64,000 nucleotides of DNA from Antedon mediterranea. Its lineage: Eukaryota > Echinodermata > Crinoidea > Comatulida > Antedonidae. The notes under the pieces are model-generated. The model searched no databases and was not told where the DNA came from. It worked only from the letters and a program-made list of their open reading frames with translations. Made by a program: the position numbers and the translations under genes. Numbering within the stretch: position 1 is the first letter of the stretch; each line of letters opens with the position of its first letter. Positions 21,413 through 46,363 of this stretch are shown piece by piece. Location: the NCBI RefSeq assembly GCF_964355755.1, contig NC_092674.1, positions 22,160,001-22,224,000 on the forward strand, written 5' to 3'.

Positions 21413-24400
21413 TAAAAGAAAACCAAAATGTATTTAAAATTAAAATGAATGGATACGGATAGTGTTAAGTGATTTTAGGGTAAATCTAGGAAAATCTTTA
21501 AAAAAGTATTTTGTCACGGTTGTGTTTGTAAAATCAATATGTAGAAAATCACATAATTTGTAATTTGTTGTATAATACTTTTGTTGTCGTTCATTTATGA
21601 TGTAGGCTAATTACGACATAGTGAACGGAATCAACACGACTAAGGCTGGACCTGGCCGTTGTGTAAGGTATATGTAAGTGTAGTATTAAATCTTTCAGAA
21701 ACCCTTGTAGGCCTAGAAGGAACTCATTTTCATCATCTGTCTTTCTTTTATTTATCAAAAATAAAACAGGTAATCAGCCTAACACCTAATCAAGTTCAGT
21801 CCATTGAATGATAGGCTACATAATTTTAAGAATACACATAAAACATTTATTTCCCAAGCAGAACGGCCCACTGTGTCGCGGAAGTTTCAAAAGATGTTTA
21901 AACTAAATAATGTATTAATTATACCAATTAGGATGGTATTAATATTTGAATAAACGCCAACACCTCCCCAATAAAACATCACTTAAAATAATTATCGCCC
22001 CTCAACCCACCCTTCCATATTTATGCACACAATTATATTGCATTATATTAATTTATAACACATTGTAGTAGAATTCATCGGACTGTTATCTACAATTTAC
22101 CAACCTTTTTAATTTTTTTTTTTTCACTTTTCATATTTTATTTGATAATAAATGTTACTAGATTATTAAAACTAAAAAAATTAAACGTATCCCTAGAATA
22201 AGCACCTTTCATATTAACTCATCATCACTGTGAAACATATTAGGTTTAGTTTTATATCAAGCATTTCAATAATGGTAACCGACCGAAAACATCCAGGCCA
22301 GAACGCCATTTTAAATCCTTTTACCCGTGTCATTATCATTTCGAGAACCATCGTCTACACTTCCTAGAGCCTATATAACATAATTATGCATGTGGGCTTA
22401 CGTGTGCCCAGTTGGCCTTACTCTGGATATAAAGGTGTGGCTGATATCTATTTAAACACTACTAAATAATATAAAATGTTACCTTCTTTTCTCTTTCTAA
22501 ACACAATTATTTCGTTGGTAGTGTTCCAATAAAGGTCAACTGTCTTCTGTACGTCACATTTTACAATAACAATGGTTGAAGCGGAAATAAATAAATCGTT
22601 TTGATGCATCAAATAACGATGAATGAATAGAATAAATAAAGAATTATATATGAAATTCGAACTTTAACCCTTGATTGCTCTCTCTAAAAATTGCCATACA
22701 CACCGGTACACATCGAATGAATAAATATTCCAAATAAGTTGAACATTTAGGCCTACATTCTTGTAATACGGCGTTTTAAGGAAATGCGTAGACCTACGTC
22801 GATAATCCATGGCGTTATGGTCATGTCAGACACATCATAGGCCTTTTTAACGGTCGAGGTTTATACATTTTTTTAATGTATTTTTCTGGTATTTTATTTG
22901 AAGAATACGTATAATATTACACCAAATAATTATGTTATACAGTACCTACTTTCGATCTTTATTTTCATTTTATTTCATTTAAAAAAAAGTAGGTATCAAC
23001 AATCACATTGAAAGCATATTTCAGAACTTGTCACTTTTGTGTATCTATTCCTATCTATTGTTCTGTTTTGGTGAAATTCCAAATGTAATTGTTTCTCGCG
23101 TAAAAATGTATTTAAGGAGAAATAACTTATTTATCCATGGTGCGACTAAACATTTTTGTTATTACATTTTTTTTACTACATTGCTTATTAACATTATAGA
23201 AAAATGTATGGGCGATATTTGAACACCATTTTTAATCACGGGCTTTCTCGATATTAGGAGGAATATCTTACAGTGGATCTCCTCAAATTGTCCGTCCATG
23301 AGATGCTACAATTCTTATATTGCAAAAAGTTTGATTCATAATATCGCAATGAGGTTGCCTTAGTACCAAATATATCCCCTATTTCCGCTTGTAGCAACAA
23401 AACATGTCTATCATGCTTACTTTTTATTGTTATGAATTATGATCAGAGCTGTGACTAGATCTCAATTTTACTACGTATAATCACAATTTAAAAGGTTCCA
23501 ATTTTATAGTCGTCAAAAATGCAATAGGCCTACATAACAGAATACTGTTACATAAAACATGTGTATAGACTGAGACTTGTATCATGACTGTTATGGGATA
23601 AGATATTTTTTATATAGCAATAAGTACATACATTATAAAATTATATGGGATATTGAAGTGAAATGTACACAGTACAGTATGTATGAATAATATATACAAT
23701 ATTATGAAGATGGATATATGTAGTGAACTCCAGTAAGTGGCGAGTTCAATTGCAATTTAGGTCCTGTACCAATTCCGATAACGCAAATAGGCCTATATCT
23801 TTGTTTATAATTATTAATATTTATTTTCAGAAATTCGAATGAATAATCTCAACCAAAACATGAGATGATATAATATTATGTTCGGCTTCCATGGTACAAT
23901 GGCGGAAGTGTAGGCCTAGGTGGGTATATCAATAGAAGTAGGCCTACTAAAAAGCAAATAATTTTCTTTTGTGCACAGCCTGGTTGTAGCTGTAGGCTAA
24001 ATCAAACTTTATTATTTCGTTACAAAGCGTACATATTGTTGTAGCTTTACAATCTTTAAGGCTATTTAGGGTAAGCTAAAATAAATTTCAAAATGTTAAG
24101 TTTAAAAAACGGTTTAGTAATTACATTGAAGACAGCATTATTTTAACAGATACTACAGTACAACCTAATGCATAAAATTATACTTGATTGTAATGCAAAC
24201 AGTTTTGGGAAGTTTATACTATTTTTCTAAGCATCTTAATCTTCAATTTATATACATAGTTAAAACAATTTAAATCTGACGATTAGGCCTACATTAAAAA
24301 CATTGTTGTAAATGTACGATTTACACATTTTCTTATTGAGATTTATTTAAATTAGTAATAGGTAGCCTACAGCCGAAAGTAAGTAGGCCTATTAACCGGT

Positions 24401-24975
24401 ATATACTTCCCATATACATTTCTTAAACAGGCTTATTCCAAACTCGTGTAACTACAGTATAACTTTTAATAGTATAACAAAGTTCACAAAGCTCATACAT
24501 TTTAACGTACATATATGCCTACTATATCGTACCTACTACCACTTATAGTTACAAACTAAAACAAAACCAAAATATAACTCTGTTGACGTCACTGTCATTC
24601 CTAACCCATACTGACCTCGAATCTGTTGATTGTATAACATACTTAGGTCATGTGATTTGTACTGAATAGTGATAATATGATAACAGTATCAAACGCTGTG
24701 CATCATAGCTAATACATTATGCAGGACATATTAGCAATGTATTTGAAAATATACCCAATAGACTGAAATAACACATTTAAATACACATTATGTAAGTTTT
24801 ATTAGTCGTGTGCAATGCGACTCTATAGCTCACTATGTTGGTCGGTTGGTAAACACTCAAATTTACACACGTGGCTGCAGCCATGTATATGGCCTTGTTT
24901 CATGTGCGCAAGCAAATTAACAGTGGTTTCATCAAAATAAAGTTTTTAAATAATGACCGTAGACTTGAATCTTAC
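21413..24975. other. Intergenic or 5'-intron region of the DED-TIR gene
   Basis: Presumably contains the 5'UTR intron and promoter of the DED-TIR gene, but I cannot place the first exon. Many TAGGCCTA palindromes occur (21708, 22748, 23525, 23787, 23912, 23937, 24284, 24383). At 24825-24910 lies a repeat that recurs at 29880-29960. No protein-coding exon is supported. Confidence 0.4.
24825..24910. repeat. Dispersed repeat with GGTC/GGTT run, copy 1
   Basis: Shares GGTCGGTTGGT, GTAAACACT and CTGCAGCCATGTATATGGCC with 29880-29960. It is non-coding. Confidence 0.6.
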
Positions 24976-27219
24976 CATGGGAGACACATCGGCAATACTT
25001 GCATCCTCCGATTGCGCTTAACTTTCCATCGGTGATTCTTCATCTGAAGTAAAATTAAAACTTATAATTATGAATGCAATTATAAAAATGCATATCATAT
25101 GAGACTAAAGACAGAGAGAACAGAGATGTTGCATGATCATTTCTGCAACATGAATTAATCTCACGGAATGATGCAGTATCATTACGAATAGAGTTTCGCT
25201 ATTATAAATCACAATCAAATGTTTAATATCTTCATTATCATTGTTATTATTTTCTTTAATTTGTTATCACATTTCAGAGTATGACCACCATCGTCATTCT
25301 AAATAATAATTAATATAATCATAATGACTACTATATTTTGTTATCATCTTCATTGTAGCCTTTCTGATATCCCTTAGTAGTCCGTTTAACTTGTATGAGG
25401 ACTATTAAACGTTGATTTTACATCGTAGTTATTCTTCTGATTGTAATAATTAAAAAAATGTATACATAATTCTACTTATACGTCTATATGCCATACCTGT
25501 GAGGTTTAAGTGCTGCACCAATGCTAAAATATAAAAACAAATAGAAAGTTTATTCTTATAACCTTAGTCCAAATGTCTGTAATGAGTTGCTTTACAAATA
25601 TGCTTTTATAAGTCTGTTTCCTTATTTCTTATTCTAAATTTTATGAAAATTAGCAAGGAGGGAACATTAGGTTGCCTTAATATTGTTTGTATCTATATGA
25701 CTAAAATGTAAAAAAAAATCCTATTTTGTTAGTGTTGAGATATCGAATTTGGCAAGAAGTCTATAATAAATCCATAGGCCTATTCAATTGTTTACTATTT
25801 ATAATCTTACCTGGTTGTACCATAACCAAATCTACCAGTTTATCTAAAATAAAAACGCAATTAGCAGTTAATGGTTTCTCGACATGTTTAATCAAATAAT
25901 AGATTACGTATTCGCATTTTTAAATCACTGTGGTACGGAACAAACAATGTTGGTCTTCCAACTTTAGCATTCGATGGTGGCATTCCATGTGTATACAGTT
26001 AAACTTCAAACAAGTCTAAGGAAAGTTTGAATTCCTAAATTAATGTCTACATGAAGAACATCTACGTTTGTAAATTATGTGCAAAACACGATACTTGGTC
26101 TACTGCACCTACCTGTCTTCCGACGAACATTGTCAAAAGTTCTATCTAGATTTTAAAAAACAATACAAAGGTTCATTTAATGAAATTGTGTTTACATTTA
26201 ACGGTGTCATGTTTGCACATTTGTTATGAGATAATAATATTTTACAGATTTGTATAAAAGGGTGCTGCAATGTTTGCACAAAATTTTGTTATCTCTGCAC
26301 ATTTGAGCAAAATTAGGTGCTAAAATGTAACTTTGTGCTCATTTCAAGGCTCATTGTATAGTTGACAGTTTTTGTGATTTTTTCAATTCGATTATACTTT
26401 TATTTCGGATTCACGTCATAGAATATAGGCCTACTCTACATACCTTCATTTGTAGTTACTAAAACACTGAGTGCATCTGGAAAGAAAATAAAACAACAAA
26501 ACAATTATAATAAATATTTTAACTGCAGTTTAATTGGCTATTTAGTTATGTATGTATTTACATTAAATCAAAAATGTAAAATGCACTAGTGATAACTATT
26601 ATTTTTAGTATTCAGTTATGCTGTATTAGATTATGAAAGAAGTACAATAGTTTATTACTCTTTGTCATAACATATACCTGTTATTGTTGCTTTTGCTCTT
26701 CCGCAAAGGTGATCAGCAAATGTATTCAGTTGTTCTCGAGTGGCTAAATCTTTCTCTTTTTCCAGATACAGCACTATGTCCCAGATATCTTTTATATATG
26801 GTATCTTCATATTTTGTCAGGTCATGATAGGCACGTGCATTAAGGAAATCATCAGGTGTTGTGTCCGTCAAAGCTTTATAGAGTGAATGACGATACGGCA
26901 GTACACCTCTGCCATTTGCCAGATACCAATCATTTTCTTCGGCGTACTTCTTGAGTAAATTCGTTGCCATTTTACATTCTGTCAGTCTAGCAATGTCCAT
27001 GAACATCTTTAATTCATCTGGTGCCACAAAACCTTTCCATGCCAATTCGTTGAAAAAATCTAAAGGCCTTACCTTCTCCTTGGTAAGGGTATCGATATTT
27101 ACAGTGCCAGTTAACAGAAATTTTAACTTTTTCATATTGGTCCCCGTAAAATATTTGCCGAATGCATTTATAAGCTTCATATATTTTGGATCATCGGGAT
27201 ACATGTTAACAACAGACAT
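24976..27219 (-). pseudogene. DED-domain gene copy with frameshift (paralogue of the DED-TIR gene)
   Basis: First coding exon 27219-26678, with a ttatag acceptor 1 nt before the ATG as in the paralogues. A DED-like region is read at residues about 12-92 (MKKLKFLLTG, PLDFFNELAW, TECKMATNLLKKY). At 26791-26800 an extra TATA relative to the paralogues shifts the frame. Past it, the other frame restores DIWD-like and TREQL-like text up to the CAG|gtatat donor. Four small phase-1 exons follow: 26476-26444, 26145-26113 and 25843-25811 (33 nt each) and 25523-25497 (27 nt). They read D-ALSVLVTTNE, D-RTFDNVRRKT, D-KLVDLVMVQP and A-LVQHLNLT. A 68-nt exon, 25043-24976, gives DEESPMES and then TAA. No TIR exons belong clearly to this copy. 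It could be a pseudogene, a short DED-only gene with a sequencing indel, or an alternative 5' end. Confidence 0.65.
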
Positions 27220-27220
27220 T

Positions 27221-27754
27221 CTATAACGAATAATAATAATAATAACAATAAAAAAAACTTCTTTAATTAAACTAGATTAAGAGACATGTGATATCTTCAA
27301 CAATCGACGAAAACAGTCACCATTATTGTTTATGTATACGTGTTTGATTCTGAAACATAATATTTTTTATTTTTTAGTCTGCATACATTAATATACATGC
27401 GTTATCAATATTAAAATGCATTATTCGTTATCTTTATGTGTTGAATAAAATAGACAACGCGCTTTATATTATAAATAAATATTATAAATTGTGACTATTT
27501 ATAATATTCGATCACAATGGCATATGCAATGATTGTTGATTTTATTTTATTTTGCAACATTAGGTTTTAGCTCGAACCTTCAGTAATTTGCTCAAACGTT
27601 TCCGGTCTGTTTAATGTGTGAGATCAGCCATGTTGAGTTTCACAATGCCTTCCATAATGTATTCAACATTTCATTTCTTTATTCTGACATAAAATCATAG
27701 GATAAAAACACAATAAAGTACCGAGACGGCAAACTTATTTCCATTGTGGTCCTA
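27221..27754. other. Upstream region of DED copy at 27 kb
   Basis: AT-rich. It should hold the 5'UTR intron of the 27219 gene (acceptor at 27221). No other feature is recognised. Confidence 0.35.
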
Positions 27755-27896
27755 AACTAGATGGTACGCTCGTGTTCACAAATGGTTCTCGAATACAGAG
27801 TAATTTCAGCGTAACAAAACTGTTTATTTTATGTACGTACCGCAGGCCTATACATTGTCGTTTACAGAAACGAATAAATAGACGATGATTTATGAA
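27755..27896. repeat. Dispersed hairpin repeat, inverted copy 2
   Basis: Reverse-complement match to 1-205. Compared with that copy it has lost about 25 bp that include one hairpin arm, so only ACTAGATGGTACGCTCG remains of the hairpin. Confidence 0.7.
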
Positions 27897-28604
27897 TCCA
27901 AATTTTTGGATTTAAACAAACCCAATTTATGTTTTGTATATAACATTAGGGTTTAGGAATGGGGAACAATTTTTAAATATATTCTTTACCCCTCAGTAAC
28001 GAAATATGTCTTCATGTTTTATAGGCCTATATAAATACAGTAAAACATTTGCGATTTAATACTTTGTATTTTTACTTTGATTGAAATAGTAAAGTACATG
28101 TAACGATACACCACTACGACGTTTATTTTTTTTTTTACAATAGGTACACACAAAATAGGTCTACGGGAAATTTATATCTCTAGACGGACGATAATATTTA
28201 TAAAGCCTATGTGTTTGGATAGTTTAATCGAACCAGAACTTGTTATACAGAATGTGTCATTATTTATAACACACTGCACTGGATATTCTATTTACACGGG
28301 GCGATCATTGGTGTTTATTTATGCTACAATGGGTTTAGTAGCAGCATAGGCTTATTTGCAGCCTATAATTTCGAAAAATATAAACTAAATTATATATACA
28401 TATAAATTTATTCGATTGAATTGAAGATAGTTGACAATAGGTAAAACTAGAGAATATATTCATTGCCATGAGTGAACTTTGATCGAACCGACTATCAATC
28501 TACCTTTCCACAATCGGGTGCGTACCTGGGTATTCCTAGATATCAAATTCAATCTCAAGGTCATCGCTCACGAATTGCATTCTGTCTGATACTGACTACC
28601 AGCG
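27897..28604. other. Intergenic stretch, no gene seen
   Basis: AT-rich. I find no exon or named repeat. Confidence 0.3.
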
Positions 28605-28795
28605 AAAATGCACTAGTGATAACTATTATTTAGTATTCAGTTATTCTGTAGGCCTATTAGATTATGAAAGAAGAAGTACAATAGTTCATTACTCTTTTTC
28701 AGGTCAAAACATACCTGTTATTGTTGATTTTGCTCTTCCGCAAAGGTAATCAGAAAATGTAGGCCCTATTCAGTTGTTCTCGGGTGGATAAGAGG
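28605..28795 (-). pseudogene. Truncated duplicate of the DED exon 3' end and its intron
   Basis: Matches 26580-26750 in direct orientation. It contains the last part of the DED first exon (the reverse complement of TGCTCTTCCGCAAAGG and CAGTTGTTCTCG), its CAG|gt donor (plus-strand ACCTG at about 28711) and about 100 bp of the following intron. Both ends break abruptly. It holds two extra GGCC(C)TA insertions relative to the source copy. Confidence 0.8.
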
Positions 28796-29239
28796 GTGCG
28801 AACACATTTAATTCAATGTGATCTCTATATCTTCTTCAAAATAACGAGGTAGAAAACAACAAAACGTGAGGCTTGCCCAATGGCAATTTAGTCCTATCAT
28901 AGAGAATATCAATATGGACCTATAGGCCAAATTTCCTTTAAAATTGTGTACATTATTACAATTGGCGGTTTAAAATATAGCCTACAGTAACTACATTTCT
29001 TTAATATTACCTTTTTGTGTAGAACAACCACTATTTTCGTTAAGAAGAAGGAGTTCCAATTCGATCGCGGTTCACGGAGTAACAAACCATAAACACTGCT
29101 GTCACCTCACGGTAAAATGTAGACTTGCCTCAAGTCTGTAGTTATTTCGAGGCTTTCGATGTTTGTCTGAACCTGAAATCGGGCCTGAAATACAGACTTG
29201 TAAGACGCGAATAGAACTTAATCGATTAATCGAGACCGC

Positions 29240-29390
29240 AAACATCAGAATGATAAGAATGACGTAGGATGGCTATATAGGGCGGGCCGCATGTAAATAA
29301 TGGATTTCGAATCAACCAATGATTAAACGGATGTCATTTTCGGCTTTCGTACGTAAGCAAATTGACCAATCAACAGCGATGGATTATTTA
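29240..29390 (-). promoter_or_regulatory. Candidate core promoter of the 27-kb DED gene
   Basis: On the minus strand a GC box (CCCGCCC) lies next to TATATAG (about 29273-29279). Two CCAAT motifs lie upstream (about 29320 and 29364). A moderately CpG-containing stretch runs downstream towards 29040. The spacing fits a TATA promoter for a 5'UTR exon some 2 kb upstream of the first coding exon at 27220. No transcript evidence is available. Confidence 0.3.
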
Positions 29391-29749
29391 AACTGTCGAA
29401 TAATAAAAACAAATATAAAACAAAAATAAGGTAGGCCTACTATTAAGCATAGTAAAATATTATTATTAAATATTTAGATTGATTATGAACAGTGTTTTTA
29501 AATGTAACTAAAAATACAGAAAGTTTTATTTTATAGGGAGATCATTCCATATATAGTTTAGGTCCGGCTATTGAAACACAAATTTGATTTCTTGTTAATC
29601 TTGTAAAAGGAACATAACATTTGTTGTTCTCAAATTATATTCATTGCTTAAATTACTTTTACATAACATTTCAAACATTATAAAAAGGAAGTTTATTAGT
29701 TAATAAATTTAGCCTAAACATATAAAATAGTAACTTCATTTAAGCTGCA

Positions 29750-29865
29750 TATTTAATTGGGGTTTTTTCGGATTTTTTTTTCTATGGAAGTAATTAACTT
29801 TATTAAAACTACTTCTTTTTAATCTTCATTTCGTGTATTTAGAGGACAATATATCTTAATATAGG
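29750..29865. mobile_element. TTAA MITE family 1, right-end fragment
   Basis: Shares AATTAACTTTATTAAA and the terminal GGACAATATATC-TTAA with the 9549-9894 element. The left part is not recognisable. Confidence 0.45.
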
Positions 29866-29879
29866 TTTTTACATTATTT

Positions 29880-29960
29880 ACAGCTCACTTTGTCGGTCGG
29901 TTGGTTGGTCGGTCGGTCGGTAAACACTAACTGCAGCCATGTATATGGCCTTGTTTTTTG
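29880..29960. repeat. Dispersed repeat with GGTC/GGTT run, copy 2
   Basis: Second copy of 24825-24910, with an expanded GGTCGGTTGGTTGGTCGGTC tetranucleotide run. Confidence 0.6.
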
Positions 29961-30955
29961 TAAGTTTTAAAATCTTCTACTAGCGTTTTACTGTTAATTG
30001 TGTAATCAGTTACAATAGTTTGATGTTGTTGTTTTTTTTTTAATCTTTATTAATTTAGATTGGTATTTAGGGAAGAGTGAAATTGTAATATAATTATTAT
30101 ATAATATTTTTTATGTTAAATAATATGTTAAATATTAAGTGAGGTTGTTTTTTCTTTTTACTTATGTATACTTATAGACTTTTAAATATTGTTTAAATAG
30201 TTTAAACAGAAATGTTAACCCGGACACAGGAAGTATGCGAAACAATAAATAGGGGAATATGGGTCATAATACGGGTACTCATAATATAATGACAACAAAA
30301 AGAAAAGGAAGTGATTGGTGGGTTTGCTGTTGTTTTTTCATTCTATTTTTTTTATTTTATGCAATTTTATGGTGATTTTAATAATATTCAGTATACGAGC
30401 GATTTAGAATTTCTTTTGTGCCTGTTATTAAGTTATATGTGTAATACAAATACTCAATTTTACCATCTCTATTCGTTTTTGAAACACCTAAATGTATTTG
30501 TTCTTGGTTGCGCAAGTGGCAGTACAAAACTCTCAATTCCGATTTTTTTCTAGGTATAGGCTATGTCCGTCATTGTGTAAATGAAGAGGTTGAACCAACC
30601 ACCCAATAAGATATTTAAGCTCTTAAAAAAACAAAAACCAACTGTAGACAATTTTTTAAAATAGTAGGCCTACCTAAAAGCTATAGTTTTTTTTACAATT
30701 AATGCATAGCAAACTCGACCGTAATTTGTTGTTAATCTTTTAAACCACCGGGAATGTAACAAAACAGGTCTACTAAATTCAGGTCAAGACAAACTGCCAA
30801 CTTTAACCTTTTATATTAAAATAAAACAAATAGTGGAAAGTGTTTATGTTGCAGAAAACGAGGCGTATGATAATGATGATTTAATTTTACTTTGGCGTTC
30901 CATAGACGTAATTGTAGGAGGAAGGATTGATTATTTTGACGAAAACCGCGCTGAA
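29961..30955. other. Intergenic region upstream of U2SURP
   Basis: AT-rich. The open frame at 30311-30553 has low-complexity hydrophobic content and no recognisable motif. I see no supported gene. It is probably the 5' flank of U2SURP. Confidence 0.35.
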
Positions 30956-30961
30956 AATGTT

Positions 30962-30973
30962 TAACGCATGCGC
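30962..30973 (+). promoter_or_regulatory. NRF1-like motif in the U2SURP promoter
   Basis: TAACGCATGCGC resembles the GCGCATGCGC recognition site of NRF1, about 40 nt before the initiator ATG. This is typical of housekeeping promoters without a TATA box. Motif-level evidence only. Confidence 0.3.
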
Positions 30974-31011
30974 CCTCTAACTACGTTCAGTTATAACGAC
31001 GCAGCTCTAAA

Positions 31012-45121
<14,110 letters not shown>

Positions 45122-45192
45122 AGATTCCAGATTTAGTTGAGTAACGAAATGAAAACTTTGGATATAAGTTGTGTTTACATTTCAACATAGCA

Positions 45193-45198
45193 AATAAA
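45193..45198 (+). terminator. U2SURP: Proximal U2SURP polyadenylation signal
   Basis: AATAAA 72 nt after the stop codon. It would give a very short 3'UTR. A second signal lies at 46013, so alternative 3' ends are possible. Confidence 0.45.
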
Positions 45199-46012
45199 CA
45201 AGTTAATATTGGTTCGTGTTAATGCAAACCTGAAATGCTATAATTTGTACTTATAGAGTCTGTGTACTATTTAACACTAGTATTCATTTGCGTACATCTC
45301 GTGATTGCGGGCAGATGGCACGCCAGCTTTAGGTACTTTTCAACCAATTGATATTGTTTGTGTTAAACGTGACATTTACAAAATATTGTTATTTGTACTT
45401 TTGATTTGTGTGACCTAGACACAAGTTTGGTCAAGGTTAATTAATTGTGTTGAGAAATTGAGACGTGACTAACTGAACATCAATGCGCAGATCCTAATAC
45501 TTGCAAATCGAAAGATCCATTTGATGAACATTTTCAATTTAATTTTGGTTACCATGTCTTCTGAGAAAATCTTATCTTTATATCTTACCCTATTCAATTG
45601 TAACAGCGCTAAAAATAACACTAAGAGCATTGAATTATTGGTAATTTCAGTATTGGCCTAAATTTATTTTGTAGATGTCTTTGATGTCGGCCAAAGGTTA
45701 TTAAGGTCAGGTGCTTATGTCATCAATGCTAATGTTCCTTTCATATTATATTCTTTGCTCCTTCATTTGCAAATAATAATTGAGGATTCTCTATTTTAAG
45801 TAAATTACTGTACTCTGAGTTTAAGATTTAGAAGTTTTTTTAACCCAATAATTTTTGCAACGTTGTATAATATTATACAGGTATTTTTCTTTGGTTAAGT
45901 TTAATCCCGGCGGCATTTTAGCAAAATGATTCTTTTATGGAAAAAATTCAGATCCAGTTACCTTTAACTGTATTGTACGAAAACTGTCTGGTATTATTCT
46001 CAAGATTTGATA

Positions 46013-46018
46013 AATAAA
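46013..46018 (+). terminator. U2SURP: Distal U2SURP polyadenylation signal
   Basis: AATAAA followed within 25 nt by a TGTG/TTTGTTTATTG-rich element (46030-46050). This suits the 3' end of U2SURP, leaving about 350 bp before the RNASEH2B start codon. Confidence 0.5.
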
Positions 46019-46363
46019 TGTGAATAATTGTACTGTGCTTTTGTTTATTGTTTATTTTTAATAAATGTTTCAGTACAGGGATATAAAACATGAAATTAAT
46101 ATAATATTAAAAAAAAAAAGGAAACGGAAAGAAAAAGAGCAAAATCTGATCTTGTTTTGTATTTGAGTAAGGCCTTGATTTAAGCCAAAAGAATGTTTCT
46201 ATTTCATTTGTGAAGTTTGGCCATGTTTTCAAAATCCGTTCTGGACCGTATATTTTTCGCAATTTCAAAGATCCACATGAAAAATCCGCGCGAAAAAAAA
46301 AATCACATCGCTAGGCCTAATGTAGCGTTTCTGTAAAGAAGTTTAAAACAAGTAACTTGTAAA

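Noticed and set aside
21407-25043. Splicing of the 27-kb DED copy through the exon at 25043-24976 straight into the DED exon at 21407 to make a double-DED protein.
   Set aside because: The 68-nt exon has a stop, and its end phase does not match the frame of the next exon, which begins with four bases before its own ATG.
30311-30553. 80-codon frame upstream of U2SURP as a possible gene.
   Set aside because: Low-complexity hydrophobic content, no splice signals and no recognisable motif.
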